A stretch of 64,000 nucleotides of DNA, from positions 868,001-932,000 of the forward strand of contig BPGU01000002.1 in NCBI GenBank assembly GCA_026003195.1, written 5' to 3'. A program made the position numbers and the translations under genes. The DNA comes from Armatimonadota bacterium (lineage in GTDB: Bacteria; Armatimonadota; HRBIN16). The notes below the pieces were generated by a model. It was given only the letters and a program-made list of their open reading frames with translations, made no database searches and was not told the DNA's origin. Position 1 is the stretch's first letter. Each line of letters opens with the position of its first letter. Below, piece after piece: positions 30,156 through 38,929 of this stretch.

Positions 30156-33100
30156 TTACCTCGTCAGAACAATCGGCTGAACCACGCTGGCGGTCTGACC
30201 GTCCTCGGTCGTAGCGGTTATCCGCACCATGTAGGCACCAGCTGGCACCGCCACCCCTGCGCTGTTGCGTCCGTCCCAGGTGATGCTGTTCACGCCTCGT
30301 CCAGCCGCCTGTCCAGCCTGCAGAGCGCGTATCGGCTTGCCGGTGGCATCGGTAATCTGCACTGCCACCGACGCCTCCGTGCTCAGTGCGTAACTAATCT
30401 GCACGCGAGTGCTGCCCGCCGAGCGGGTCTGTGCCACGCGCACATTACTGATCATCGCCGCCGTGCGCACCCGAGGCTGCACGATGACCTGGAACCGGCG
30501 GGTACCGCCGTTCGCACCGCTGTTGTAGGTATACGACGGCAGGGTGGTCATCACACGGCGCACGTTGGCGTCCATATCCACCAGCACCATCTCGACGTTT
30601 CGGCTTATCTTCGCCAGATTGGGCCACGAGAGGGTCACTGGCGTGTTCGGCATGTCGGTCAGCACCTCAAAGGTGTACACCTGCTTCGCTCCGGCACTGC
30701 GTCGTACGTCTACCGCCAGCGGAGCCTTGCTCTCCGGCGACAGCAACTGCACGTGCACGTAGTTCTCCAGCGGAGCAGGCTTCTCCACTTGCAGGCTCTC
30801 ACCCGACACGCCGATGTAGTTGTCGGAGTCCATTGCCTCGCCAGCGCGGGCTACCAGCTGCACCATCCAGTCGCCTTCGCTCATCTTCGCCGAGCGAGTA
30901 ATCTGCGTACCGCCTGCGGAACGGCTTCCGGGCGGGTTCAGGATGAGCTCAGCGTCCACCAGAGCACGTATCCAGTATCCCACGAAGGGCTGCAGGTTCT
31001 CGCCTGCGCTCACCATCTTGTAGGCGCGGGCGACTGGGTCGTAGCGCCATGCGTAGTCCCGAACCAGACCCTTCTTTGCCGCCTCAGCAAGGGTCATGAC
31101 CTGACCGGCTACGCGCACCTGCGCCGCGCCCAGAAGCGTGGGTTGCAGGTACACCGAGCCTATCATGTTCCAGCCCTGTATCAGCTGGATGGAGAACGGC
31201 TGTGTCTGGTCTGCCAGCGTGCCCACCGGCGATACGTTCACTGTACCGGTAGCGCGCACCCAGTAACCTGCACCCGCCTGCGCCACCACAGCGTTGCCCC
31301 TGACATAGCGATTCTCCAGAGGCGACCAGCGGATGAGGTTAATGGTGCTCGTGTCGAACCCGAACAGGAAGTCGGGGTCGCTGGATGGCGGTATCAGCGG
31401 AATGGAAACCATGCTGATACCCGGCTGGATGGTAAAGGTTGCTCCCTGCACCTGCACCGTCACCGGTGCACTGTTCACCCCATCGTACTCCTCGTTGCCC
31501 GCCCACGAGGCGTAGGCAGACCACGTACCGGTAACGCTGGGCGTGAACTGCACCGAGAAGGAGCCATCGGAAGCGGTATTCACGTTCTGGACCTCACCTG
31601 CACCTACCGGAGGCGAAATCACCACCTGCACCGAGGCGTTGACCGTTGCGCTGCCCGACAGGGTGAGTTGCCCGTTCAGGGTGACGGTCTGTCCAAGCAC
31701 AGTGGTTCCGGTGGGCGCGGTAAGCGTAATCGTTGCCTTGTTCACAGTCGGACCGGTCTGCACGGGAGTAACCACCGCGTCATACTGGTCCTGAGCGCGG
31801 AACTGGAAGGTATGTGTGCCCTCGCTCAGGCGTCGCTTGAACTGGTAGGTCACGCCCGCCACGTAGTCGGTGCCCGTGCCGACTTTGGTCATGGCGTACC
31901 ATGTGCCGTCGATATTGACCTGCACCTCACCGCCGGGCGTGCCGCTGAACGCTTTCGGAGCATCCCCATCGGCGTCTTTGTAGGTAACCTCATACACGAA
32001 CTCCGTGCTGAGCTTACCCGACACCGGGGTGACCTTCGGGTTCAGCAGCTGCGGCGGGTTGTTCACCTGCGGACCGGTTCCGGTCAACGGGTCAGCGTCT
32101 GCCCCATAATTGTCTCGCGCGATGAAGCGGAAACCGTAGTTGCCGGGGGCGAGATTGGAGTTCGCCGGCACGTCCGCGGTGAAGATAACGCCCGTCGTGT
32201 AGTCGGTGCCGCTGCCGGTCATCTCCAGCGTGCGCTCCGAGTTATCCGGCTGGATGACCACCACTCGTACGAACTCTGGAGCATCGCCATCTGCATCGGT
32301 GTAGGTCACCGAGTAGCGGAACGATGCGTTTCCGGTATCGCGCACCGGCGCCACCGAGCCGTTACTCAGAACCGGCTTGGCGTTGGTCACCGTGGGTCCG
32401 TCGCCCAGCAGCGGGTCGGCGTCTACGGTGCCGTCGTTCGCCTCAAAGCGGAACTGATAATCGCCTACCAGCAGGGACGAGTTCGCCGGAATGCTACCGG
32501 TAAAGGTCACGCCCTGCGTGTAGTCACCCGAGCCGGTGAGGTCCAGCACCTGCTCAGTGCTGTCCGGTTTCAGAATACGCACCCGCACGAAGGCAGGGGC
32601 ATCGCCATCGCCATCAGTGTACTTCACGCTGTAGGTGAATGCCGCATTATGTGAGCCGGTCGCGGGAGTGACCGTACCGTTGCTCAATATCGGCTTGAGG
32701 TTTAACACTTCAAAGGCGCCGTTGACCTCCGCTGCATCCTCGGCGAACGGATCCGCATCCTGTGCCGCAATGCGATAGGTGTGGTTGCCAATCGCCAGCG
32801 GGGCAGGAGCCTGATAGCGATACACTACGCCCGCCTGGTAGTTTGTGCCGCCAGCAGAGGTCATGTTCACGCCCGTCGTGTCGCCGTCGATAAACAGCCT
32901 CACGAACTTGGGCGCATCGTTGTCGGCATCCTGATAGGTCACCACGAAGATGGGACGCGCTACTTTAGAGACCTGCGTTGTCGCCGTGCTGCCATCGGTG
33001 GTCACCTTGTTCCCTGACAACACCGGTTTGTGGTTCACCGCTACATTCTGTTGCGCAGTCATGAACTCGCCGTTCTGGAAGCGGAACTGGAAGGTATGTT

Positions 33101-36100
33101 GTCCGGGCGTCATCGGCGCAGCCGGCGCGTTCAGCGTCAGGCTATAGGTCACACCGTTGCGGAAGTCCGCAGGTGTGGGACTGGCAGGAATGGTTTCATT
33201 CAGCACGTACGGCGTGCCGTCTATCAGCACCTCGATATTGCCCACCGGCGGTGTGCCGTTGGGGTTGGTGAAGGTAATCTGGAAAGCGTACGCCGCATCG
33301 CTGCGCCCGCGCGGCTCGTTGTTACCAGCAGGAGTGATAGTCACGCGCGGGTTGGAGAGTTTGTTGAAGTCGTTTACGTTGGGTCCGCTGAACTCGCCCG
33401 TCGTCGGCAGGCGGACGGTGTTGCCGCCATCCGACGCCACAAAGTGGTACTGGTGGATAGCGGGTTCAGCGCCCAGCGTAGTCGCGTATTCAAACAGCGC
33501 GCCGTTGACATAGTCCGGTGTGCCGTTGGGTACCATGTCGTACTCGGTGCCGTCAATCCACACGCGGATGAATCCGCCGTTCGTGGCTACAGGCGCCTGC
33601 CCTTCAGCGTCCTTGTAGATCACGCGGAAGGTGTAGAGCGTGCCCTGGTCACCGCTGGTTGGAGTGACCGTGCCACCCGCTGGCTCCAGCAGTTCGGGCG
33701 CCGTGTTGGCTACGACATTCGGTCCCTCTTGCCAGTCGGTAGTGACCACCACTGTACCGTCGGATGTGGTGAAGCGGAACTCGGTCTGCCCCACCGGCAG
33801 CTTGATACCGGTCACCTGGTAGACCACACCGTCCGAATACAGCGTGCCGCTTCCTGGCGCGATGCTCAGGTCGCGCTCGAAGATGCTGCCCGGGTCGGAC
33901 GTGTTGCGGTACTGCACCTTGATGAACGTGGGTGCGTCGTTGTTCTTGTCCACGTACTTGGTGCGGAACGTGAACGACGTAGCCGTGTTCCGGAACGTAT
34001 CGGACGCCAGGTAATCACCACCCACGTCTGCCGGGTCGGGTGCCCAGTTTACGTCGGTTCCGACTGCGGTAGCGGGTTTCACCAGATATGGCTGTTTGTT
34101 GTCCACCACAATCGGTCCAGCGATAGTGTTCTCCACCACCACCTTGTTGGCATCATCGTTCGGGTCGGTGGTGGCGTTGGCTGGCAAGAGTGTGGTTTCA
34201 CCTTCCAGCAACGTGTTGGGGTCGTACGGGTCGCCCCAGTTGTCGGTGAACTCGAAGTAGTAATGTCTCGTCCCCGGCTGCAGTACGATACTGGGGTCGG
34301 AGGACGTATCGAACTTATACACCACCCCTTCGGAGTACTGCACGCTGTCCGGGCTTTCGCGCACCATGTTCACCGTGACCCATGTTCCGCGCGGCGCAGG
34401 GTCATCCCTCAGCTGGATGTGCAACCGTGCGCGCACCGGACGCTGATTGTTCGGGTCGGTGTACTTCACGCGGAAAACGTAGTTAGTGCCCTGCTTGCCC
34501 GTTGCTGGCGTCACCGAGTAATCCGAAAGCACCGCTTTGGTATTCACAAAGGGTCCCATGAAGAAGTTGCGTCCCTTCGTGTGGATACCACCAGCCGGTA
34601 GCACCGGATCGTCCAGCGGGCGCACTGGGAAGCGCACCGTACGCGTGCCGTCGTTCGCCTCGAAGTAGTAGGTATGTGGTCCTCTGGGCAGCCGCGTGCG
34701 AGCCACGTATACGCCCGGGTTGGTCTGGGCGGGGTTTTCGGGCTGCATCGTGAGCTGCAAGGGATAGCTTTCACCTGTGTAGTCGTTGCTGATAAACACC
34801 TTGATGTACGCCGGGTCCCGGTCGCCCTGATAGCGGATACGGAATTCGAACACCGTATCCTCTGTGCCCATCACCACCGGGAAGGACTGCGTGCCCGGTG
34901 CGGTCGGACCGGGTTGTGGATGGAACGGTCCGTTGGGCAGCGCCTGGTCCGGGTTCCAGAAGACAGTGGTATCGTCCGCTGCCTTGCGCACCGTGCCCAG
35001 ATGCAGGAAGTTCGGCTGGAACATGGAGCGGAAACCGCTCAGCACGGGCGTAATACGCGGATGCTCTGTAGACAGCAGCGGATAGGCAGGATCCTGGAAC
35101 GGATTGCCTGGCTGGTAGACCGCCGGAGCACTGTCCTCTGTGGGGAAGTGGTCTACGCCCGCACGGAACTCGTAGCCGTGCACACCGTGCGCCCCTACCA
35201 TGAAAGCATTATCTGTGGGACGTCCATACTTGTACGGCAAGCCGTATCGGCTATCACCCGACTGACTTTCGTAGTGGGTGGGTTCCCAGACATACTCATA
35301 GACCACACCGTTTCGGAAGTCATCCGGTGTCAGACTACCCAGCGGAATGGGATTACCGCCGGAGTCGAGCTTATAGATTGGCACCATCCAGTGCGGCTCG
35401 CCATCGATATAGAGGTACACGCCGCCGAAGTCGTTGCCTTCCACTTTTCCCGTGCCCCACACCGGCGTTGCGTGGGGTGCCGCTGTATACGGCGGTGGAG
35501 GCATGAAGGTATCCGAGACGAACTCGTGGACGTAGCTACCGTCCGCTCCGTTCATCGTGAATGCCGAGTAAATCGGTTGCGGTGGGATGCCGTACGGATG
35601 CCGATAGAGCACCCGGTAGCGATAGCGAGTGGAGCTGGAGCCATCGTCCGGCGCCAGCAGGTCCAGAGGGTCGGGGCGAAGCGGGTCTCTCTGCAAGGGG
35701 TCAGATGCTGCCAGCGCTTCGTCATCGAAGAGCGTTTTCACACGCCACAGCTGCGCACGACTCAGAACGTCCGTAATCTGCGGAACCACGATAAGCGTGT
35801 CCGGGCTGAACGCGGCAGTGACGGGGTCCTGGGGCTGGTCGGTCATCCAGTTCACCAGCACACCCAGGCTGTGTGTTCCCACTCCGATGTCGCTACCTTT
35901 CATGGCGGCACGGTACACGCCACCTCCGACCGGAGTCAACGCCAACCTCGGTAGTCCATCAATGGTCAGGAACACACTCATGATAACCTCGTTGTCCGCA
36001 CCAGGCGTTACCACCGCCTGGAAAACAAACCATGTACTGATGGAGCCGTCGGCAGTTGCCCCTTGCTGAAGTACACGGTGCGGGCGGACCGAAGTGCTAC

Positions 36101-36191
36101 CCACGCTTGGAGCAGCCAAACTGCTTGTCGCCCACGTGAGCACCCACAGGCTGGCGAAAGCCAGAGTGAGCCACTTCCACCCGTTGCGCAT
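30156..36191 (-). CDS. Giant secreted repeat protein with C-terminal FlgD-Ig module
   Basis: About 2011 aa from ATG 36191 (GGGAGAG 9 bases upstream; TTG 36227 would add 12 basic residues). A signal peptide ends near SSLAAP. The body is a chain of about ten divergent ~100-residue Ig/cadherin-like repeats, each with a block like YSVTYTDADGDAPEFVRV, a TGVIFTADVP-type segment and a FRFIARDNYG-type segment. Later come an Ig segment, a tandem module with GYWVRA, a strand-rich region, and a C-terminal FlgD-type Ig domain with SITWDGRNSAGVAVPAG. It ends VQPIVLTR. It is probably exported and surface-held. Three neighbours share the C-terminal module. Confidence 0.8.
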   Translation of the reverse strand: MRNGWKWLTLAFASLWVLTWATSSLAAPSVGSTSVRPHRVLQQGATADGSISTWFVFQAVVTPGADNEVIMSVFLTIDGLPRLALTPVGGGVYRAAMKGSDIGVGTHSLGVLVNWMTDQPQDPVTAAFSPDTLIVVPQITDVLSRAQLWRVKTLFDDEALAASDPLQRDPLRPDPLDLLAPDDGSSSTRYRYRVLYRHPYGIPPQPIYSAFTMNGADGSYVHEFVSDTFMPPPPYTAAPHATPVWGTGKVEGNDFGGVYLYIDGEPHWMVPIYKLDSGGNPIPLGSLTPDDFRNGVVYEYVWEPTHYESQSGDSRYGLPYKYGRPTDNAFMVGAHGVHGYEFRAGVDHFPTEDSAPAVYQPGNPFQDPAYPLLSTEHPRITPVLSGFRSMFQPNFLHLGTVRKAADDTTVFWNPDQALPNGPFHPQPGPTAPGTQSFPVVMGTEDTVFEFRIRYQGDRDPAYIKVFISNDYTGESYPLQLTMQPENPAQTNPGVYVARTRLPRGPHTYYFEANDGTRTVRFPVRPLDDPVLPAGGIHTKGRNFFMGPFVNTKAVLSDYSVTPATGKQGTNYVFRVKYTDPNNQRPVRARLHIQLRDDPAPRGTWVTVNMVRESPDSVQYSEGVVYKFDTSSDPSIVLQPGTRHYYFEFTDNWGDPYDPNTLLEGETTLLPANATTDPNDDANKVVVENTIAGPIVVDNKQPYLVKPATAVGTDVNWAPDPADVGGDYLASDTFRNTATSFTFRTKYVDKNNDAPTFIKVQYRNTSDPGSIFERDLSIAPGSGTLYSDGVVYQVTGIKLPVGQTEFRFTTSDGTVVVTTDWQEGPNVVANTAPELLEPAGGTVTPTSGDQGTLYTFRVIYKDAEGQAPVATNGGFIRVWIDGTEYDMVPNGTPDYVNGALFEYATTLGAEPAIHQYHFVASDGGNTVRLPTTGEFSGPNVNDFNKLSNPRVTITPAGNNEPRGRSDAAYAFQITFTNPNGTPPVGNIEVLIDGTPYVLNETIPASPTPADFRNGVTYSLTLNAPAAPMTPGQHTFQFRFQNGEFMTAQQNVAVNHKPVLSGNKVTTDGSTATTQVSKVARPIFVVTYQDADNDAPKFVRLFIDGDTTGVNMTSAGGTNYQAGVVYRYQAPAPLAIGNHTYRIAAQDADPFAEDAAEVNGAFEVLNLKPILSNGTVTPATGSHNAAFTYSVKYTDGDGDAPAFVRVRILKPDSTEQVLDLTGSGDYTQGVTFTGSIPANSSLLVGDYQFRFEANDGTVDADPLLGDGPTVTNAKPVLSNGSVAPVRDTGNASFRYSVTYTDADGDAPEFVRVVVIQPDNSERTLEMTGSGTDYTTGVIFTADVPANSNLAPGNYGFRFIARDNYGADADPLTGTGPQVNNPPQLLNPKVTPVSGKLSTEFVYEVTYKDADGDAPKAFSGTPGGEVQVNIDGTWYAMTKVGTGTDYVAGVTYQFKRRLSEGTHTFQFRAQDQYDAVVTPVQTGPTVNKATITLTAPTGTTVLGQTVTLNGQLTLSGSATVNASVQVVISPPVGAGEVQNVNTASDGSFSVQFTPSVTGTWSAYASWAGNEEYDGVNSAPVTVQVQGATFTIQPGISMVSIPLIPPSSDPDFLFGFDTSTINLIRWSPLENRYVRGNAVVAQAGAGYWVRATGTVNVSPVGTLADQTQPFSIQLIQGWNMIGSVYLQPTLLGAAQVRVAGQVMTLAEAAKKGLVRDYAWRYDPVARAYKMVSAGENLQPFVGYWIRALVDAELILNPPGSRSAGGTQITRSAKMSEGDWMVQLVARAGEAMDSDNYIGVSGESLQVEKPAPLENYVHVQLLSPESKAPLAVDVRRSAGAKQVYTFEVLTDMPNTPVTLSWPNLAKISRNVEMVLVDMDANVRRVMTTLPSYTYNSGANGGTRRFQVIVQPRVRTAAMISNVRVAQTRSAGSTRVQISYALSTEASVAVQITDATGKPIRALQAGQAAGRGVNSITWDGRNSAGVAVPAGAYMVRITATTEDGQTASVVQPIVLTR

Positions 36192-36239
36192 GGTCTTTTT
36201 CTCTCCCTTAACCATTTTCTTCGCCAATCCTCCCCTTGC

Positions 36240-38882
36240 TTACCGCGTGATCACTACCGGTTGCACGGCGCGTGCGGTCTGCCCATCTTCGGAGGTCGCT
36301 GTGACCTCTACCAGATAGCTTCCTGCAGGCACCGCGATGCCTGCGCCGTCGCGTCCGTTCCACGTCAGATTCGTTACGCCGCGCGATGCGGCTTCTCCTG
36401 CTTGTAGCGTCTGTACGACCTTTCCTGTCGCACTCACAATGCGCACCTTCGCGCTGGCGGCGTCACTCAGGGCGTAGCTGATAGCCACTGCGCCGCCGCG
36501 CGTACGCGTGACCCGCAACGAGGTGATGCGCAGTCCCGCCGTGCCACGAGGTTCCGCCACTATCTGGAAGCGTCGGCTACCGGACGCGCCCACCGTGAAG
36601 GTGTAGGATGAGGTGGCACGCAGGTCGCGCGTGACCTTCGCTTCAGTGTCTACCAGCTTCAACCGCAGGGATGAAGGCACGCCCTGCATTCCGTTCCATC
36701 GCAACACTACCGTGCTGTCAGGCTTCGGCGCAGTGACCACCATCTCCCAAACCTGTCGGCGGGTGCCGTCGGCGCGAATGTCCTGAGCCAATATATTCTG
36801 CCCATCGGGCGCAATCAACATCGTGCGCACGCTCTCTTCCACCGGAGCAGGCGGCTTGGGCATATCGTAGAGGTCGATGCCATCCACCGCGCGAGAGGCT
36901 GCGCCGATGATGGCAGTTGCGTCCTGTTTGCCTTCGCTTTGTGCACTGAACTGCACTCGCCAGCGTACAGAAGCCGCACCTGCTCGGCTGGGGAAGGTGA
37001 TGGTTGCACCGGGCGTGACCACGTTCGGGAACACCACTTCCAGATTACGGCTTTCCACGTATATCCAGTAGCCCCGTCCGGGTACCATCAGCGCAGAAGG
37101 ATCACTATACAGTGAGATGGGTTTGTAGCCGGCAGGTGGCGTAGTATCGTAGTAGAACAGCACGCTACGCACTAGCCCACGCTGCACCGCCTCTGCATAG
37201 GTCATAGCGAACCATTGCGTGACATCAATAAAGCGGATCAGTCCGATAGGCACCGGGTAGGGGTACGGATTACCAATCTGCACCCATCCCTGCGGTAGCG
37301 CTAATCGCAAGGTACCACCAAAGGCGTCTCCTGCTATCTTCGCCCCACTGAGTGTCAGGGTCTGGTCGGTGTTGACCCGCAACCAGTAGCCTTCGCCGGG
37401 GCGGATACTGTTGACCAGCGCATAGCGTCGCTGAGTGGAATCCCAGCGTAACAGAGCAAAATCGCCCTGCTCCAGCCCCAGAATCGCGGCAGGGTCTGTG
37501 TTGTCGAAGGCGAAGGGCAAGCTCACCATCTGGAAGCCAGACTTCAGGTCCACCCTTGTCGTCATCGGCACAATCAGCGGCCGGGAAACGCTCTTGGACA
37601 GACTACCTGGCGACACTGTGGAGTAGACACGATAGGTCAACTCACCCATCTTCTCACCGGTTGGCTTCACGCGCCAGCTCACTGTCGCCACTTCGCCGGG
37701 CAATACGGAAGGAACCATCTTGGTCACGCTCTCTCCAGCCGCGAGCGCAAGCCCCTGCGGAAGCGAAATGGAAAAGCTGACATTCTCAAACGTGACGTTT
37801 TGCAGCGAGTTGAGCGACCGATAGTTGGTCACAGAAGCCCCAATGGTAAACTCCTCAGGCGACAGCTGGTTGGTTTTGCTGGCATCCAGCCCCACCACGC
37901 CGGGCGACTCGGTGTCCAGCGCGTAGCGACCAGAGGGATCGTTAGTACTGGTAGCCAGTCCGATCATAGTGACAATGGTTCGCGATTTGCCTGGCATCAG
38001 CGATTGCGGGTTCCAGTAGCTGGCGATGGCATGGTCATTCACCTCCAGATCAGGGCTGGAGGTGAAATCCCACAGGTTCGCTGACAGCCGCGAAAACTGA
38101 CTGATTACCACCCTGTCGGGTGTGGTCAGTCCGTTCTGCTTAAAAAGCCAGCGCAAGATCGGCGCGTTCATCGTCCGAAGCGGCGCCGCATCCACAGAGG
38201 GGGGCACCTGCCCACCTTGCAAATCCAGGTCATTCTGAACGGGGAAGTAACCAGGTACGAGCACGTAGTCCGATGTTGCTGTTGGGAAGCCGCTGCCCAC
38301 CGCTTCGTCTATCAGGAAGCGTAGCCCGACCTGTTGTGTTTCCGTGCCCTCGTTGGTGATGGTCCAGGTGACGCGGGCATAGCCGCCGACCAGCTCCACC
38401 ACCTGGTCCACACGGATACCCGTGTCCGCATGACGCCAGCGACCGATAATCATGTATCGCCCGCTGGGGTCTGCGAAGGGCTCGATACCATCTACCCACT
38501 CGCCGTCGTCGCTACCCCATACCAGGTCCTCTGTCCCGTCGGCGGTCACGATGCGCACCGTCACCACACCGAAATTGCCACAGGGATAGGGGTAGGCGAA
38601 CACCAGCGCTTTATTGTCGTCGTTGGTGGTGAAGCGCGCGCCTTGCACCGTGCCAAGCGTGATGCGCCCGATAGCATCGTAGTTCGTGCCACCGATACCC
38701 ACCTGTCCATCCAGACCGATACCGGTCATCAGGATGCCGTTATTGATATACACGGCACGGAAGTCGTTGCTTGGCTGTGCCAGCGCGACGGCTGAGAGAA
38801 GACTCACCAGCAGCCCCGCTATCAGCACGCACGCCGTCCATCGTCGTTTGCTCCAACCGACGATCGTGAAGGGTTTCATCAT
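36240..38882 (-). CDS. Secreted protein with conserved C-terminal FlgD-Ig module
   Basis: About 880 aa from ATG 38882, with GGGAGGACAG before it (longer frame to 38915 rejected). After a signal peptide (to VALAQP) come ~280 residues of unknown beta-rich structure (DFRAVYINNGILMTGIGLDG). A strand-rich region follows, then two copies of a fold with FQMVSLPF...DPAAILG...LLRWD...GEGYWLRVN and GWVQIGNPYPYPVPIG...GRGYWIYVES. Near the end are the D-IRADGTRRQVW strand and the FlgD-type Ig domain LTWNGRDGAGIAVPAGSY, ending VQPVVITR. It belongs to the four-protein family in this array. Function unknown. Confidence 0.75.
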   Translation of the reverse strand: MMKPFTIVGWSKRRWTACVLIAGLLVSLLSAVALAQPSNDFRAVYINNGILMTGIGLDGQVGIGGTNYDAIGRITLGTVQGARFTTNDDNKALVFAYPYPCGNFGVVTVRIVTADGTEDLVWGSDDGEWVDGIEPFADPSGRYMIIGRWRHADTGIRVDQVVELVGGYARVTWTITNEGTETQQVGLRFLIDEAVGSGFPTATSDYVLVPGYFPVQNDLDLQGGQVPPSVDAAPLRTMNAPILRWLFKQNGLTTPDRVVISQFSRLSANLWDFTSSPDLEVNDHAIASYWNPQSLMPGKSRTIVTMIGLATSTNDPSGRYALDTESPGVVGLDASKTNQLSPEEFTIGASVTNYRSLNSLQNVTFENVSFSISLPQGLALAAGESVTKMVPSVLPGEVATVSWRVKPTGEKMGELTYRVYSTVSPGSLSKSVSRPLIVPMTTRVDLKSGFQMVSLPFAFDNTDPAAILGLEQGDFALLRWDSTQRRYALVNSIRPGEGYWLRVNTDQTLTLSGAKIAGDAFGGTLRLALPQGWVQIGNPYPYPVPIGLIRFIDVTQWFAMTYAEAVQRGLVRSVLFYYDTTPPAGYKPISLYSDPSALMVPGRGYWIYVESRNLEVVFPNVVTPGATITFPSRAGAASVRWRVQFSAQSEGKQDATAIIGAASRAVDGIDLYDMPKPPAPVEESVRTMLIAPDGQNILAQDIRADGTRRQVWEMVVTAPKPDSTVVLRWNGMQGVPSSLRLKLVDTEAKVTRDLRATSSYTFTVGASGSRRFQIVAEPRGTAGLRITSLRVTRTRGGAVAISYALSDAASAKVRIVSATGKVVQTLQAGEAASRGVTNLTWNGRDGAGIAVPAGSYLVEVTATSEDGQTARAVQPVVITR

Positions 38883-38929
38883 CTGTCCTCCCTGTGTATC
38901 TTCCCCGTGTGTCATATTGCTTCCACCGT

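Noticed and set aside
30117-32654. 845-codon open frame on the + strand
   Set aside because: Antisense to the repeat region of the 2011-aa protein; its length comes from high GC content and regular codon use on the other strand.
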